64,000 nucleotides of DNA from assembly GCF_001425665.1 (NCBI RefSeq), contig NZ_LMCX01000002.1, positions 1 through 64,000 of the forward strand. Direction: 5' to 3'. The stretch's first letter is position 1, and the number at the start of each line of letters is the position of its first letter. The notes below the pieces were generated by a model, which was given only the letters and a program-made list of their open reading frames with translations, was not told the origin of the DNA and did no database searches. Position numbers and translations under genes: made by a program. This document shows positions 16,635 to 26,659 of the stretch, piece by piece. The DNA is from Yonghaparkia sp. Root332 (GTDB taxonomy: Bacteria; Actinomycetota; Actinomycetes; Actinomycetales; Microbacteriaceae).

Positions 16635-18324
16635 GGCGCGAGTCCGCGGAGGCCGCCGGCGCCGCTGGGCGGCGCTCGCCGCCGTCATCCCCGCACTGCT
16701 GCTCGCGGCGTGCGTGCAGGTCCCCTTCAGCGGCCCCGTCCAGCCGGGCGGGGAGGTCGAGGAGGACATCGCCGCCGAGTTCGACTTCCTGCCGTCGGGC
16801 CCCGCGGAGGGGGCGAGCCAGGAGGAGATCCTCGCCGGATTCCTCGCCGCCACGACCGCCTCGCAGAACAACTACCGCATCGCCCGCCAGTACCTGGCCG
16901 AGGGGGCGCAGCAGGTCTGGAACCCCTACGCCGGCACGCTCGTCCGCAGCCGCGAGGGCGTCGTCGCGCGCGTCGACGACACGACGCTCTCGTACACCGC
17001 CGCCGTCAGCGCGGAGGTCGACGGCCTCGGACGCTACAGCACGGCGGGCGAGGGCCCGCAGGAGCTCGCGCCGTTCCGCTTCGTCGAGGAGGACGGCGAG
17101 TGGCGCATCGCCGAGCTGCAGGACGGCATCCTGATCTCGCAGCAGGCCTTCCCCTCGGCCTTCAACCAGCACTCCGTCTACTACTACGACCCCGCTTTCC
17201 AGAACCTCGTGCCCGACCTGCGATGGTTCCCCACGCGGGCGGAGGTCGCCTCGCGGATCGTGCGCGCCGTCCTCGAGCCTCCGACGAGCTGGCTCGAGGG
17301 CGCCGTCGTCTCGGCCGTTCCGGAGGGGACCGCGCTCGCGGTCCCCGTCACCGTCGTCGGCGGCGTCGCGCAGGTCGATCTCACCGACGAGGTCCTGCTC
17401 ATCGACGACGCCCAGCGGCGCGCGCTCAAGCGGCAGCTCGAGGCGAGCCTGCGCAACGTCAGCAACGTCGCGAGCGTGCAGCTCACCGTCGACCAGAACC
17501 CCGTCCAGGTCGCCGACGGGCCGCTCGGGCTCGACGTGCCGCCGCAGGTGGATGCGCGACTCCTCCTCCGCACGGAGGAGACCTTCGGCTTCGCCGGCGC
17601 GTCGGGCGTCGAGCCGCTCGGCGACCTGACCGATCGCGTGATCGAGCTGGGCGCCACCGCGGTGACCCTCGGCCCCAGCGGGACCCTCGCCGCGGCCCTC
17701 ACCGAGGCGGGCGTCTGGTCGGTGCGCACGGGCGACATGCCGCCCGGGCTGCTCGACGCCCGCCCGGGACTCGTGGCGCCGAGCGTCGACGGCTACAGCT
17801 TCCTCTGGACGGCCACCGCGAGCGGCGCGGGCGGCATCCGAGCGACCGAGCTCGACGGCACCATCCACGCCGTCGAGGCCCCCATCGCCGAGGGCGACCG
17901 CGTCGTCTCCCTCGACGTCTCGCGCGACGACGCCCGAGTCCTCCTGCTGCTCGACGGCGGCAGCGGGCCGAGGCTCGTGGTCGCGGCGGTCATCCGCGAT
18001 CCCGCATCCAACGTGCCGGTGCGGCTCGGGCAGTTCCAGGAGCTCCCGGTCGACGACGGCACGCCGATCGACGCGGCCTGGGTCGACGAGGTCCGCGTCG
18101 CCGTGCTCACCTCCGACATCGACGGCGCCCTCGCCCAGCTGCTCGAGATCGGCGGGCGCTCGCGCTCGCTGGGCCGCCCGGCCGACGCCCTCCAGCTCGT
18201 CGGCGGCAACGGCGGCGTCGAGGGGCTCCGCGCGCTCACGATCGACGGCGTCGTGCTCGAGCCCCGCGGCTCGGGCTGGCAGAGCACCGGGACGCGCGCG
18301 GTGTTCCTCGGCGTGCAGCAGTAG
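16627..18324 (+). CDS. lpqB: Lipoprotein LpqB (MtrAB accessory)
   Basis: 565 residues. A twin-arginine-rich N-terminus and hydrophobic stretch end in the lipobox LLAAC, with Cys29 as the lipidation site. The GerMN-type sporulation/germination domain follows (roughly residues 195-300; FPTRAEVASRIVRAVLEPPTSWLEGAVVSAVP), and the rest is an LpqB beta-propeller domain. In mycobacteria LpqB interacts with the MtrB extracellular domain and tunes MtrA phosphorylation. ATG overlaps the mtrB stop. No clear terminator follows. Confidence 0.96.
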   Translation: MTEARVRGGRRRRWAALAAVIPALLLAACVQVPFSGPVQPGGEVEEDIAAEFDFLPSGPAEGASQEEILAGFLAATTASQNNYRIARQYLAEGAQQVWNPYAGTLVRSREGVVARVDDTTLSYTAAVSAEVDGLGRYSTAGEGPQELAPFRFVEEDGEWRIAELQDGILISQQAFPSAFNQHSVYYYDPAFQNLVPDLRWFPTRAEVASRIVRAVLEPPTSWLEGAVVSAVPEGTALAVPVTVVGGVAQVDLTDEVLLIDDAQRRALKRQLEASLRNVSNVASVQLTVDQNPVQVADGPLGLDVPPQVDARLLLRTEETFGFAGASGVEPLGDLTDRVIELGATAVTLGPSGTLAAALTEAGVWSVRTGDMPPGLLDARPGLVAPSVDGYSFLWTATASGAGGIRATELDGTIHAVEAPIAEGDRVVSLDVSRDDARVLLLLDGGSGPRLVVAAVIRDPASNVPVRLGQFQELPVDDGTPIDAAWVDEVRVAVLTSDIDGALAQLLEIGGRSRSLGRPADALQLVGGNGGVEGLRALTIDGVVLEPRGSGWQSTGTRAVFLGVQQ

Positions 18325-18418
18325 CGCCGCTCGTCCCCCGCCGCGCGCGCCGACGCTGTCACCCCGAACGCGCCGGGGGAGCGGCTCGCGCGTCGCCCGG
18401 GCGCCCCACACTGTCGGC

Positions 18419-19231
18419 GTGACCAGCCCCCTGCGCACCGCACTCCTCGGCTCCCTCCTCGACGCGGCCGCGCTCGTCGCGCCCGTCGACTGCGCGGGAT
18501 GCGGTGCCCCCGACCGCGCGCTGTGCCCCGCGTGCGCCGCGGGGCTGGCCCCCGCGCCCCGCACCGCGCTGCTCGACGTCGCACCCGGGTGGTCGGTCCC
18601 GCTCACGGCGGGGATCCCCTACGAGGGCGTCGCCCGCGCCGTGATCCTCGCCCTGAAGGAGGACGGCCGGACCGAGCTCGCCCGGCCCCTCCGCGCCCCG
18701 CTGCTCGCCGCGCTCGATCTCGCCTTCACGCCCCCGGCGGCCCGCGGCGCTCTGCTCGTCCCCGTCCCCGGCTCGCCCGCCGGCCTCGGCCGTCGAGGCT
18801 TCCAGCCCGTCGAGCTGCTCGCTCGGCGGGCCGGGCTCGCGACCACGCGGGCGCTCGCGGTCGTCCCGGAGGCCGGCTCGGGGGCCCAGAAGCACCGCAC
18901 TCTCGCCGCGCGCACACGGGAGCGCGCCGAGCCCCGAGTCGTGCGGCGGCTCCACGGGCGCTCCGTCGTGCTGCTCGACGACGTCGTGACCAGCGGGGCG
19001 ACCCTGCGCGCCGCGGCGCGCGCCCTCGCGCGAGCGGGAGCCGCGGTCGTGGGCTGCGCCGCGATCGCCGCGACGCCGCGTCGGGACGGGGAGTCGGCCA
19101 TCCCGTGGACCGTCGCCGCGGCGTCGCCGGCGACGGTCAGCACCTGCATAGGTGACGCAGGGTCGACCGCTATCGGCGCGCCGGTGACTTTGCGCGCGGG
19201 GAGGACTAGCGTGTCGTCATGGAAGGCGTGA
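18419..19231 (+). CDS. comF: ComF-family amidophosphoribosyltransferase-like protein
   Basis: 270 residues, GTG start. The N-terminal zinc ribbon has Cys25, Cys28, Cys36 and Cys39 (CAGC...CPAC). ALKEDGRTELA and VPVPGSPAGLGRRGFQPVELLAR are ComF hallmarks, and the PRPP-binding loop VVLLDDVVTSGAT lies at about 182-194. In naturally competent bacteria ComF aids DNA uptake. In actinobacteria the gene sits between lpqB and hpf and the role is unproven. CACACT 7 bp upstream could be a -10. The last 30 codons run over a probable hpf promoter and look non-conserved, so the tail may not be important. Confidence 0.9.
   Translation: MTSPLRTALLGSLLDAAALVAPVDCAGCGAPDRALCPACAAGLAPAPRTALLDVAPGWSVPLTAGIPYEGVARAVILALKEDGRTELARPLRAPLLAALDLAFTPPAARGALLVPVPGSPAGLGRRGFQPVELLARRAGLATTRALAVVPEAGSGAQKHRTLAARTRERAEPRVVRRLHGRSVVLLDDVVTSGATLRAAARALARAGAAVVGCAAIAATPRRDGESAIPWTVAAASPATVSTCIGDAGSTAIGAPVTLRAGRTSVSSWKA
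19184..19212 (+). promoter_or_regulatory. Promoter of the hpf leader
   Basis: GTGACT (19184-19189), a 17-bp spacer and TAGCGT (19207-19212) form a standard sigma-A-type actinobacterial promoter inside the 3' end of comF. The expected start point is 6-7 nt downstream, at the ATG of a seven-codon reading frame (19219). Confidence 0.6.
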
Positions 19232-19242
19232 TCACCGCCTGA
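19219..19242 (+). CDS. Possible leaderless leader peptide MEGVITA with overlapping hairpin
   Basis: ATG at 19219 lies 6 nt after the TAGCGT element and opens a frame of seven codons (MEGVITA) closed by TGA at 19240. A perfect 7-bp hairpin, CCGCCTG-ACCG-CAGGCGG (19235-19252), covers the last codons and the stop. The hpf Shine-Dalgarno begins 15 nt later. This geometry resembles a translation-coupled or attenuating leader. It is also possible that the mRNA simply begins here and the frame has no function. No residue enrichment (such as a run of one amino acid) points to a specific sensed signal. Confidence 0.35.
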   Translation: MEGVITA

Positions 19243-19278
19243 CCGCAGGCGGCACGCTCAACGGTCAAGGAGGTCGAC

Positions 19279-19959
19279 GTGGACATCAGCATCACGGGTC
19301 GGAACATCGGGATCACCGACAGGTTCCGGGACTACGCCACCGAGAAGGCGGAGAAGGTCTCCCACCTCGCCGATCGAGCGCTCGTGCTCGAGATCAAGGT
19401 CTCGCGCCACCACGAGAAGGCCGGCGGGCACGCAGGAGACGACCGTGTGGAGATGACCCTCGTGGGGCCGGGCCCGGTGGTGCGGGCCGAATCGGCCGGA
19501 AGCGACAAGTACGTGGCCTTCGACCTCGCGATCGACAAGCTCCTGGAGCGGCTCAGGCGGGCCAAGGACAAGAAGAAGGTGCATCGCGGCCAGCATCGGC
19601 CGGTCTCGCTGCGGGAGGCCTCGGCCGACGGATTCAGCGTCGTCGACATCACGCCGGCCGACGCCGAGATGATCGAGAAGGTCGCCACGGGCGCGAACCC
19701 GATCGTCGAGGAGCCCGCCGCCGAGGGCGAGGAGGCTTACTCGCCCGTCGTCGTCCGCGAGAAGGTGTTCCCCGCCGCGTCGATGACCGTCGACGAGGCG
19801 GTCGACCAGCTCGAGCTCGTCGGCCACGACTTCTTCCTCTTCATCGACGCGGCCTCCGACCGCCCGAGCGTCGTCTACCGGCGCACCGGCTGGAACTACG
19901 GCGTCATCGGCCTCGAGACGGAGGAGGAGGCCCCGGCGAAGAGCCGTCGTCGCGGCTGA
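19279..19959 (+). CDS. hpf: Long-form ribosome hibernation promoting factor
   Basis: 226 residues. The N-terminal S30AE/YfiA fold (about 1-100; MDISITGRNIGITDRFRDYATEKAEKV) binds the decoding centre. The C-terminal dimerisation domain (about 165-222; VREKVFPAASMTVDEAVDQLELVGHDFFLFIDAASDRPSVVYRRTGWNYGVI) joins two ribosomes into 100S particles. The two are joined by an acidic linker. GTG start with AAGGAGG 5 nt upstream (19267-19273). The gene order lpqB-comF-hpf-secA is conserved in actinobacteria. It probably has its own promoter (19184-19212). Confidence 0.97.
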   Translation: MDISITGRNIGITDRFRDYATEKAEKVSHLADRALVLEIKVSRHHEKAGGHAGDDRVEMTLVGPGPVVRAESAGSDKYVAFDLAIDKLLERLRRAKDKKKVHRGQHRPVSLREASADGFSVVDITPADAEMIEKVATGANPIVEEPAAEGEEAYSPVVVREKVFPAASMTVDEAVDQLELVGHDFFLFIDAASDRPSVVYRRTGWNYGVIGLETEEEAPAKSRRRG

Positions 19960-19991
19960 GCGCCGCGTCCGCCCCTGAGGCGGGATGCCCG

Positions 19992-20028
19992 GAGCGCCGG
20001 GTGCGCTCACGTCGCGCACCCGGCGCTC
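19992..20028 (+). terminator. Terminator after hpf
   Basis: A 15-bp perfect stem (GAGCGCCGGGTGCGC with GCGCACCCGGCGCTC) and a 7-nt loop lie 32 bp after the hpf stop and before the secA promoter. They separate the two transcription units. Confidence 0.85.
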
Positions 20029-20066
20029 TCGCGTCCGCCGCCCGGCACCCGCCGAGCGCACCTTGC

Positions 20067-20098
20067 TAGCATGGGCCCGCCGCACCTCGCGGTGGGCC
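20067..20098 (+). promoter_or_regulatory. secA -10 element and leader hairpin
   Basis: TAGCAT (20067-20072) is a plausible -10 for secA, giving an untranslated leader of roughly 105 nt. This is long for a genome where many mRNAs are leaderless. A 10-bp stem, GGCCCGCCGC with GCGGTGGGCC around a 5-nt loop (20074-20098), lies at the predicted 5' end. No -35 element is convincing. Confidence 0.45.
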
Positions 20099-20183
20099 GC
20101 CGCATGCCCGGGAACGATCCCTCGCGGCGACCCCGAGACCTGAGGGCCCGGATCACGCGGGCTCGATGAGTGGAGTTACCGAA

Positions 20184-22991
<2,808 letters not shown>

Positions 22992-23002
22992 TCCGCCCGG
23001 CC

Positions 23003-23042
23003 GCGCGCTCCGACTCCGCCGTCAGCGGAGGTCGGAGCGCGC
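23003..23042. terminator. Shared bidirectional terminator of secA and the MFS gene
   Basis: GCGCGCTCCGAC-TCCGC (23003-23019) pairs with GCGGA-G-GTCGGAGCGCGC (23025-23042), a 17-bp stem with one bulge. The loop contains the stop codon of the minus-strand MFS gene. It can stop transcription from both converging genes. Confidence 0.8.
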
Positions 23043-24227
23043 GACCGCGACCGATGTGCTGACGAGCAGCGCCGCCAGCACCACGAATACCGCGCCGGAG
23101 CCGGCGACGGCCGTCGCCGCGCCCACCGCCACGGGGATGACCGACTGGCCGAGCCGATTGCCGGTCAGGCGCGCGGCGAGCGCGGTGGCGCGCAGCCGCT
23201 CCGGCGCGGACCGCGAGACCCACGCCATCGTCACCGGCTGCCCGAGGCCGAGGACGAGCCCGATCACGGCCATCAGGATCACCGCCGACCACGTGGGGGA
23301 CGGCGGAGCCATGAGCAGCAGGGCGGCCGCCCCGATGGCGCACGCCGCCACGAGGAGCGTCCTGCGCCCGACCCGACGGACCAGCGGCGCGATCCCGACG
23401 CGCACGGCGAACGACATCCCCGCCCGCACGGCGAGCAGGATGCTCACGAGCGCGACCGACCAGCCGCGCTCGGCCCCGATCGCGGGCAGGTAGACCGTGA
23501 GGACGTCGGTCGCCGTGAGCACGATGGCGCTCGCCCACAGCGCCTTGCCCATGTGCGGGGCGCGGAGCACGGTGCCGAGACCCTCCGACCGAGCCGCATC
23601 CGTCTCCGTCTCCGCCACGCGGGCGGTGCGCGCACCGCCCGGGTGGCGCGGCAGACGGGCGGCGGCGACGGCGGCGATGAGGCACAGGGCCGCGGCGAGG
23701 ACGAAGGTCGGTGCTGTGCCGTAGCGGTCGTCGGCGGCGGTCAGGTCGAAGGCGACGGCGGCCTCGGCGAGACCGCCGGCGACGAGCGGCCCCAGCATCT
23801 GGCCGAGCGAGATGGTGGCTCCGAAGAGCCCGAATCGCGCATCCGCCCCCTCGGAGGGCCCCGCGTGGGCCACGATCGCCTGCAGGCCGACGACCGCGAA
23901 GATGAGGCCGAGGCCCAGAGCGGCGTGCGCGACGATGAGGCCGGTGATCGAGCCGGATCCCGCATGGGCGGCCGCGGCCCCGCCCATGAGGGCGATGCCG
24001 CCGATCGTCGTCGGCCGCGCGCCTCGGCGATCGACGTGCCGCCCGATCGGGATGGCGATGAGGATGGAGAGCGCCCCGAAGGCCAGGGCGAGGAGCCCGA
24101 GCTGCTCGACCGACGCGTCGAGCCCGAGTGCGCGATAGGAGGCCATCGGGCGGGTCGCGTGCTGGGCGAACTGCACCAGGAGGGCGACGGCGAGGGCGAG
24201 CAGGAGCGTCGGGCGCGCCGCGGCCAT
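23022..24227 (-). CDS. Major facilitator superfamily transporter
   Basis: 401 residues with about 12 transmembrane helices in two halves. GRHVDRRGARPTTIGG after helix 2 is the conserved MFS loop 2-3 motif, and GLILGLG-type repeats follow. The central loop (about 200-230) is basic. It resembles drug or metabolite exporters. The substrate cannot be named. The promoter region 46-76 bp upstream holds a near-perfect 10-3-10 inverted repeat over the -10 area, suggesting control by a TetR-like repressor that is not encoded next to it. Confidence 0.88.
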   Translation of the reverse strand: MAAARPTLLLALAVALLVQFAQHATRPMASYRALGLDASVEQLGLLALAFGALSILIAIPIGRHVDRRGARPTTIGGIALMGGAAAAHAGSGSITGLIVAHAALGLGLIFAVVGLQAIVAHAGPSEGADARFGLFGATISLGQMLGPLVAGGLAEAAVAFDLTAADDRYGTAPTFVLAAALCLIAAVAAARLPRHPGGARTARVAETETDAARSEGLGTVLRAPHMGKALWASAIVLTATDVLTVYLPAIGAERGWSVALVSILLAVRAGMSFAVRVGIAPLVRRVGRRTLLVAACAIGAAALLLMAPPSPTWSAVILMAVIGLVLGLGQPVTMAWVSRSAPERLRATALAARLTGNRLGQSVIPVAVGAATAVAGSGAVFVVLAALLVSTSVAVARSDLR

Positions 24228-24272
24228 TGCGTCCTCTCGCCGACTCGGGGCCGAGGCGACGGCCTGGCCGAT

Positions 24273-24303
24273 TGATTGAGACAGCGTCTCGATCAGCAGT
24301 CAA
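24273..24303 (-). promoter_or_regulatory. Promoter and operator candidate of the MFS gene
   Basis: On the minus strand TTGACT (24303-24298) precedes, by 17 bp, a weak -10 CTCAAT (24280-24275). Over the spacer and -10 lies the inverted repeat TGATTGAGAC-AGC-GTCTCGATCA (24273-24295), with one mismatch. A repressor bound here would block RNA polymerase. Confidence 0.5.
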
Positions 24304-24349
24304 GCAGGGGACGCGGCCGTGCGTCAAGGGGCGCGGCGCGCGGTGAGAG

Positions 24350-24844
24350 TCAGAGCACGTGGATGGCGCTCGCCCGCCAGCGGCGGTCGAGCCCTTCGAG
24401 ACGCACGGCGACGGCGCGCGACCGTGCGCGGGAGTTCACGACGACGACAGCCTCGATGATGCCGTCGCGGGGCTCGCAGATGATGGTGGAGCCGAGGGCG
24501 AAGGCGGGTCGCACAGCCGGGCGACCGCGAGCGGCGCGGGCGCGGGCCGAGATGACCTGGCGCTTCAAGAGCGTGGAGTACACGTCGTCGGTGACCCAGC
24601 GTGCGATCTGCTCGAGCTCGCGCGCACCGGCGAGGATCTCGATGACGCAGCGGGTGAGGTTCTCGACGAGGGGTCGAGGGTCCGGCAGGTCGGCCGTGGA
24701 GGTCGGCTGGTAGTCGAAGAACTCCTCGTGCGCGATCCGGGCGTGGATGGTGCGGCCGGAACGTGTGCGCGCTCGAGGCGCGGCGGCACCCTCGGTGCTC
24801 GACTCGACGACGGGGGACTCCGCGGATGCGGCGGCAGAGCTCAT
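24350..24844 (-). CDS. Rv3235-family conserved actinobacterial protein
   Basis: 164 residues. The Ala/Ser-rich N-terminus (1-40) is probably disordered. The conserved core (about 55-164) includes PRPLVENLTRCVIEILAGARELEQIARWVTDDVYSTLLKRQVIS and ends RLEGLDRRWRASAIHVL. This family is encoded near secA and hpf in many actinobacteria, including Mycobacterium tuberculosis Rv3235. No function is known. The ATG at 24844 is chosen because AGGAG lies 5 nt upstream. A GTG two codons earlier would overlap that site. Confidence 0.85.
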   Translation of the reverse strand: MSSAAASAESPVVESSTEGAAAPRARTRSGRTIHARIAHEEFFDYQPTSTADLPDPRPLVENLTRCVIEILAGARELEQIARWVTDDVYSTLLKRQVISARARAARGRPAVRPAFALGSTIICEPRDGIIEAVVVVNSRARSRAVAVRLEGLDRRWRASAIHVL

Positions 24845-25016
24845 TCCCACTCCTCTTCTCCGAGGGATCCAGGCGGCGCCGCTCGCGGGGCGGGTGGCAG
24901 ACCGTCGCGTTCACCCCCGTTCGGGGGGCTGGATCACTCAAGCAGAATGATTCCTCAGTGTCCAGGGGGTGGCGCGAACTGTGGAGAACCGTCCCGGGAC
25001 CGTCGGAGGCCCTGGC

Positions 25017-25022
25017 TAGCGT
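25017..25022 (+). promoter_or_regulatory. -10 element for a leaderless gene
   Basis: TAGCGT ends 7 nt before the ATG at 25030, the spacing that puts the transcription start on the start codon. No Shine-Dalgarno is present. Confidence 0.5.
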
Positions 25023-25029
25023 CGCCCGC

Positions 25030-25614
25030 ATGCGCTGGGACCACCTCTTCGACGACCTCGCCGGGCAGCTCGAGCACGAGCTCCGGGCGGAGGAGGCCGA
25101 TCTCCAGCACGAGGAGGAGCGACTGCGGCTCGGCCGGCTCACGATCCGCGATCGCATCGCGGCGCTGCAGCGCTCGGGCGATCCGGAGGCGCGTCGGGTC
25201 CGCTACCGCTCGCGCGCGGGCGAGGTCCACACCCTGCGACCCCTGACGGTCGGCCGGGACTGGATGGCGGGCGACCTCGATGATCGACCGGGAGCACAGG
25301 GCGTCGTGCCGTTCTCCGCGATCGAGGCGCTTCTGATCGATCGCGGGCAGGTCGCGGACTCGCTCACCGCGAGCCCGGAGGGTCCCGTGCTCGCCGCCCG
25401 GCTCGGCATCGCATTCCTGCTCCGCGACCTCTGCCGACGTCGCACCCCGCTCACGGTGGAGACGAGCACCACGCGCGTCACCGGGACGATCGACCGCGTG
25501 GGCCGCGATCACCTGGACGTGGCCGTGCACGAGCTCGACACCCCGCGCCGCGAGAGCGCCGTCGATCACATCCGCGTGATCGCGCTCGATCAGGTGCTCG
25601 TGCTGCGCCTCTGA
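25030..25614 (+). CDS. Conserved hypothetical protein, actinobacterial
   Basis: 194 residues. I do not recognise a named family. The N-terminus (about 10-50, DDLAGQLEHELRAEEADLQHEEERLRLGRL) should form a coiled coil. The rest alternates short strands and helices, including TIRDRIAALQ, a central GRDWMAGDL and a C-terminal TTRVTGTIDRVGRDHLDVAVHELD that looks like a small beta-barrel. There is no signal peptide or membrane helix. The last 25 bp overlap the convergent HTH gene. It lies in a run of actinobacterial conserved unknowns (Rv3235-like, HTH, SAF, P-loop), so a shared process is likely but unidentified. Confidence 0.75.
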   Translation: MRWDHLFDDLAGQLEHELRAEEADLQHEEERLRLGRLTIRDRIAALQRSGDPEARRVRYRSRAGEVHTLRPLTVGRDWMAGDLDDRPGAQGVVPFSAIEALLIDRGQVADSLTASPEGPVLAARLGIAFLLRDLCRRRTPLTVETSTTRVTGTIDRVGRDHLDVAVHELDTPRRESAVDHIRVIALDQVLVLRL

Positions 25615-25874
25615 TCGGGGAAGATCTCGGCCACGTCGGCGTACTCGGCCTCGTGCCAGAGCGCGAGGCGGCGGCTCTCGTCGTACTTGTCGGCGATGAA
25701 CGACTCGAGCACGGCGTGCTCGACGCGCCACTGGCCGATCGACCCGAGTCGGATGGCCGGGAGCTCGCCCGAGCGGACGAGGGCGAGGACCTCCGCCGCG
25801 GTGAGACTGAGCACCTCGGCGACGTCGGTGAGGGTGAGGAATCGCCCCATCGCGTCGGAGGTCGGGTCGGCCAT
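25590..25874 (-). CDS. Small helix-turn-helix (excisionase/MerR-like) DNA-binding protein
   Basis: 94 residues. FLTLTDVAEVLSLTAAEVLALVRSGELPAIRLGSIGQWRVEHAVLESFI is a classic HTH_17/excisionase-type winged helix (about residues 11-60). An acidic tail, LWHEAEYADVAEIFPDQ, follows. No integrase or attachment site is near, so it is a stand-alone regulator rather than a phage excisionase. The start MADPTSDAM is supported by the conserved length. The 3' end overlaps the convergent hypothetical gene by 25 bp. Confidence 0.8.
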   Translation of the reverse strand: MADPTSDAMGRFLTLTDVAEVLSLTAAEVLALVRSGELPAIRLGSIGQWRVEHAVLESFIADKYDESRRLALWHEAEYADVAEIFPDQRRSTST

Positions 25875-25913
25875 GCTCCGATCTTCGCACCACGCCCCTG
25901 GCACGCACGAGCG

Positions 25914-25922
25914 TGTGGATAA
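25914..25922 (-). promoter_or_regulatory. Single perfect DnaA box
   Basis: The minus strand reads TTATCCACA, the consensus DnaA box, in the 145-bp gap between the HTH gene and the SAF gene. No second box was seen nearby, so this is not an origin. It could titrate DnaA or tie transcription of the flanking genes to replication, or be a chance match. Confidence 0.4.
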
Positions 25923-26019
25923 CTGCGCTCGGCGACCGCGGGCATTGCTCATCATCGTTCGCGTCCTGCCGCGCTCCGCGACGTCGGGACGCCCCCGCCG
26001 CCCCCTGCCGAGGAGCCCC

Positions 26020-26658
26020 ATGAGCCAGCGCGATCGCGACGACCGTCCCGCCCGACGCCGTGCCCCGGATCCGCGTCTGCTCATCGGCCTCGCGCTCGTC
26101 GCGGCCTCGATCGCGGGCGTCGTCGGCATCGTCGCGGCCAACGACGACGGCATCGAGGTGTACGCCGCACCGCGCCTGCTGACCGCCGGCGAGCGCATCA
26201 CCGCCGACGATCTGGACGTGCGCCGCGTCTCTCTCGGCGCCGATTCCTCCGCCTACCTGGCCGTCGACTCCCTCCCCGCCTCCGGCGTCATCGTCGCGCG
26301 CACGATCGGGGAGGGGGAGCTGGTGCCCTCGGCCGCGGTCGGCGACGAGCGCGGCCCCTCGACCACGACGATCGTCGTGGCGCTCACGACCCCGCTCGGG
26401 GAGACGGTGCGCGCCGGCGATCAGCTCGATGTCTGGGCGTCGCCGCAGGAGGAGGCCGGTCGGTTCGGCGCCCCCGTCGTCATCAGCTCGGGGGCCCAGC
26501 TCGTGCGGGAGGTCGCCGAGGAGGGCCTGGTGGCGGGTGCGGAGGCCGCGCGCGTGGAGCTGCTCGTCCCTCGTCGCGACGTCGCGCGCATCCTCGACGC
26601 TCTGGCGAACGGCGACGCGCTCGCGGCCGTCCCCGTGTCGCTCGCGGTGGGTCGCTGA
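26020..26658 (+). CDS. SAF domain protein (CpaB/RcpC-like), membrane anchored
   Basis: 212 residues. A basic N-terminus (RARRRAPDPR) and one transmembrane helix (about 20-40) precede the SAF domain (about 46-110; VYAAPRLLTAGERITADDLDVRRVSL). A CpaB-like C-terminus follows (GETVRAGDQLDVWASP, ARVELLVPRRDVARILDALANGD). SAF proteins of this type belong to Flp/tad pilus assembly in other bacteria. No pilin, secretin or tad ATPase is visible here. ATG has AGGAG 5 nt upstream. The next gene starts 1 bp after its stop, so the two form an operon. Confidence 0.85.
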   Translation: MSQRDRDDRPARRRAPDPRLLIGLALVAASIAGVVGIVAANDDGIEVYAAPRLLTAGERITADDLDVRRVSLGADSSAYLAVDSLPASGVIVARTIGEGELVPSAAVGDERGPSTTTIVVALTTPLGETVRAGDQLDVWASPQEEAGRFGAPVVISSGAQLVREVAEEGLVAGAEAARVELLVPRRDVARILDALANGDALAAVPVSLAVGR

Positions 26659-26659
26659 C

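Noticed and set aside
25590-25874. Excisionase-like HTH gene considered as a prophage or integrative element marker
   Set aside because: No integrase, attachment repeats or phage genes nearby; neighbours are conserved chromosomal genes.
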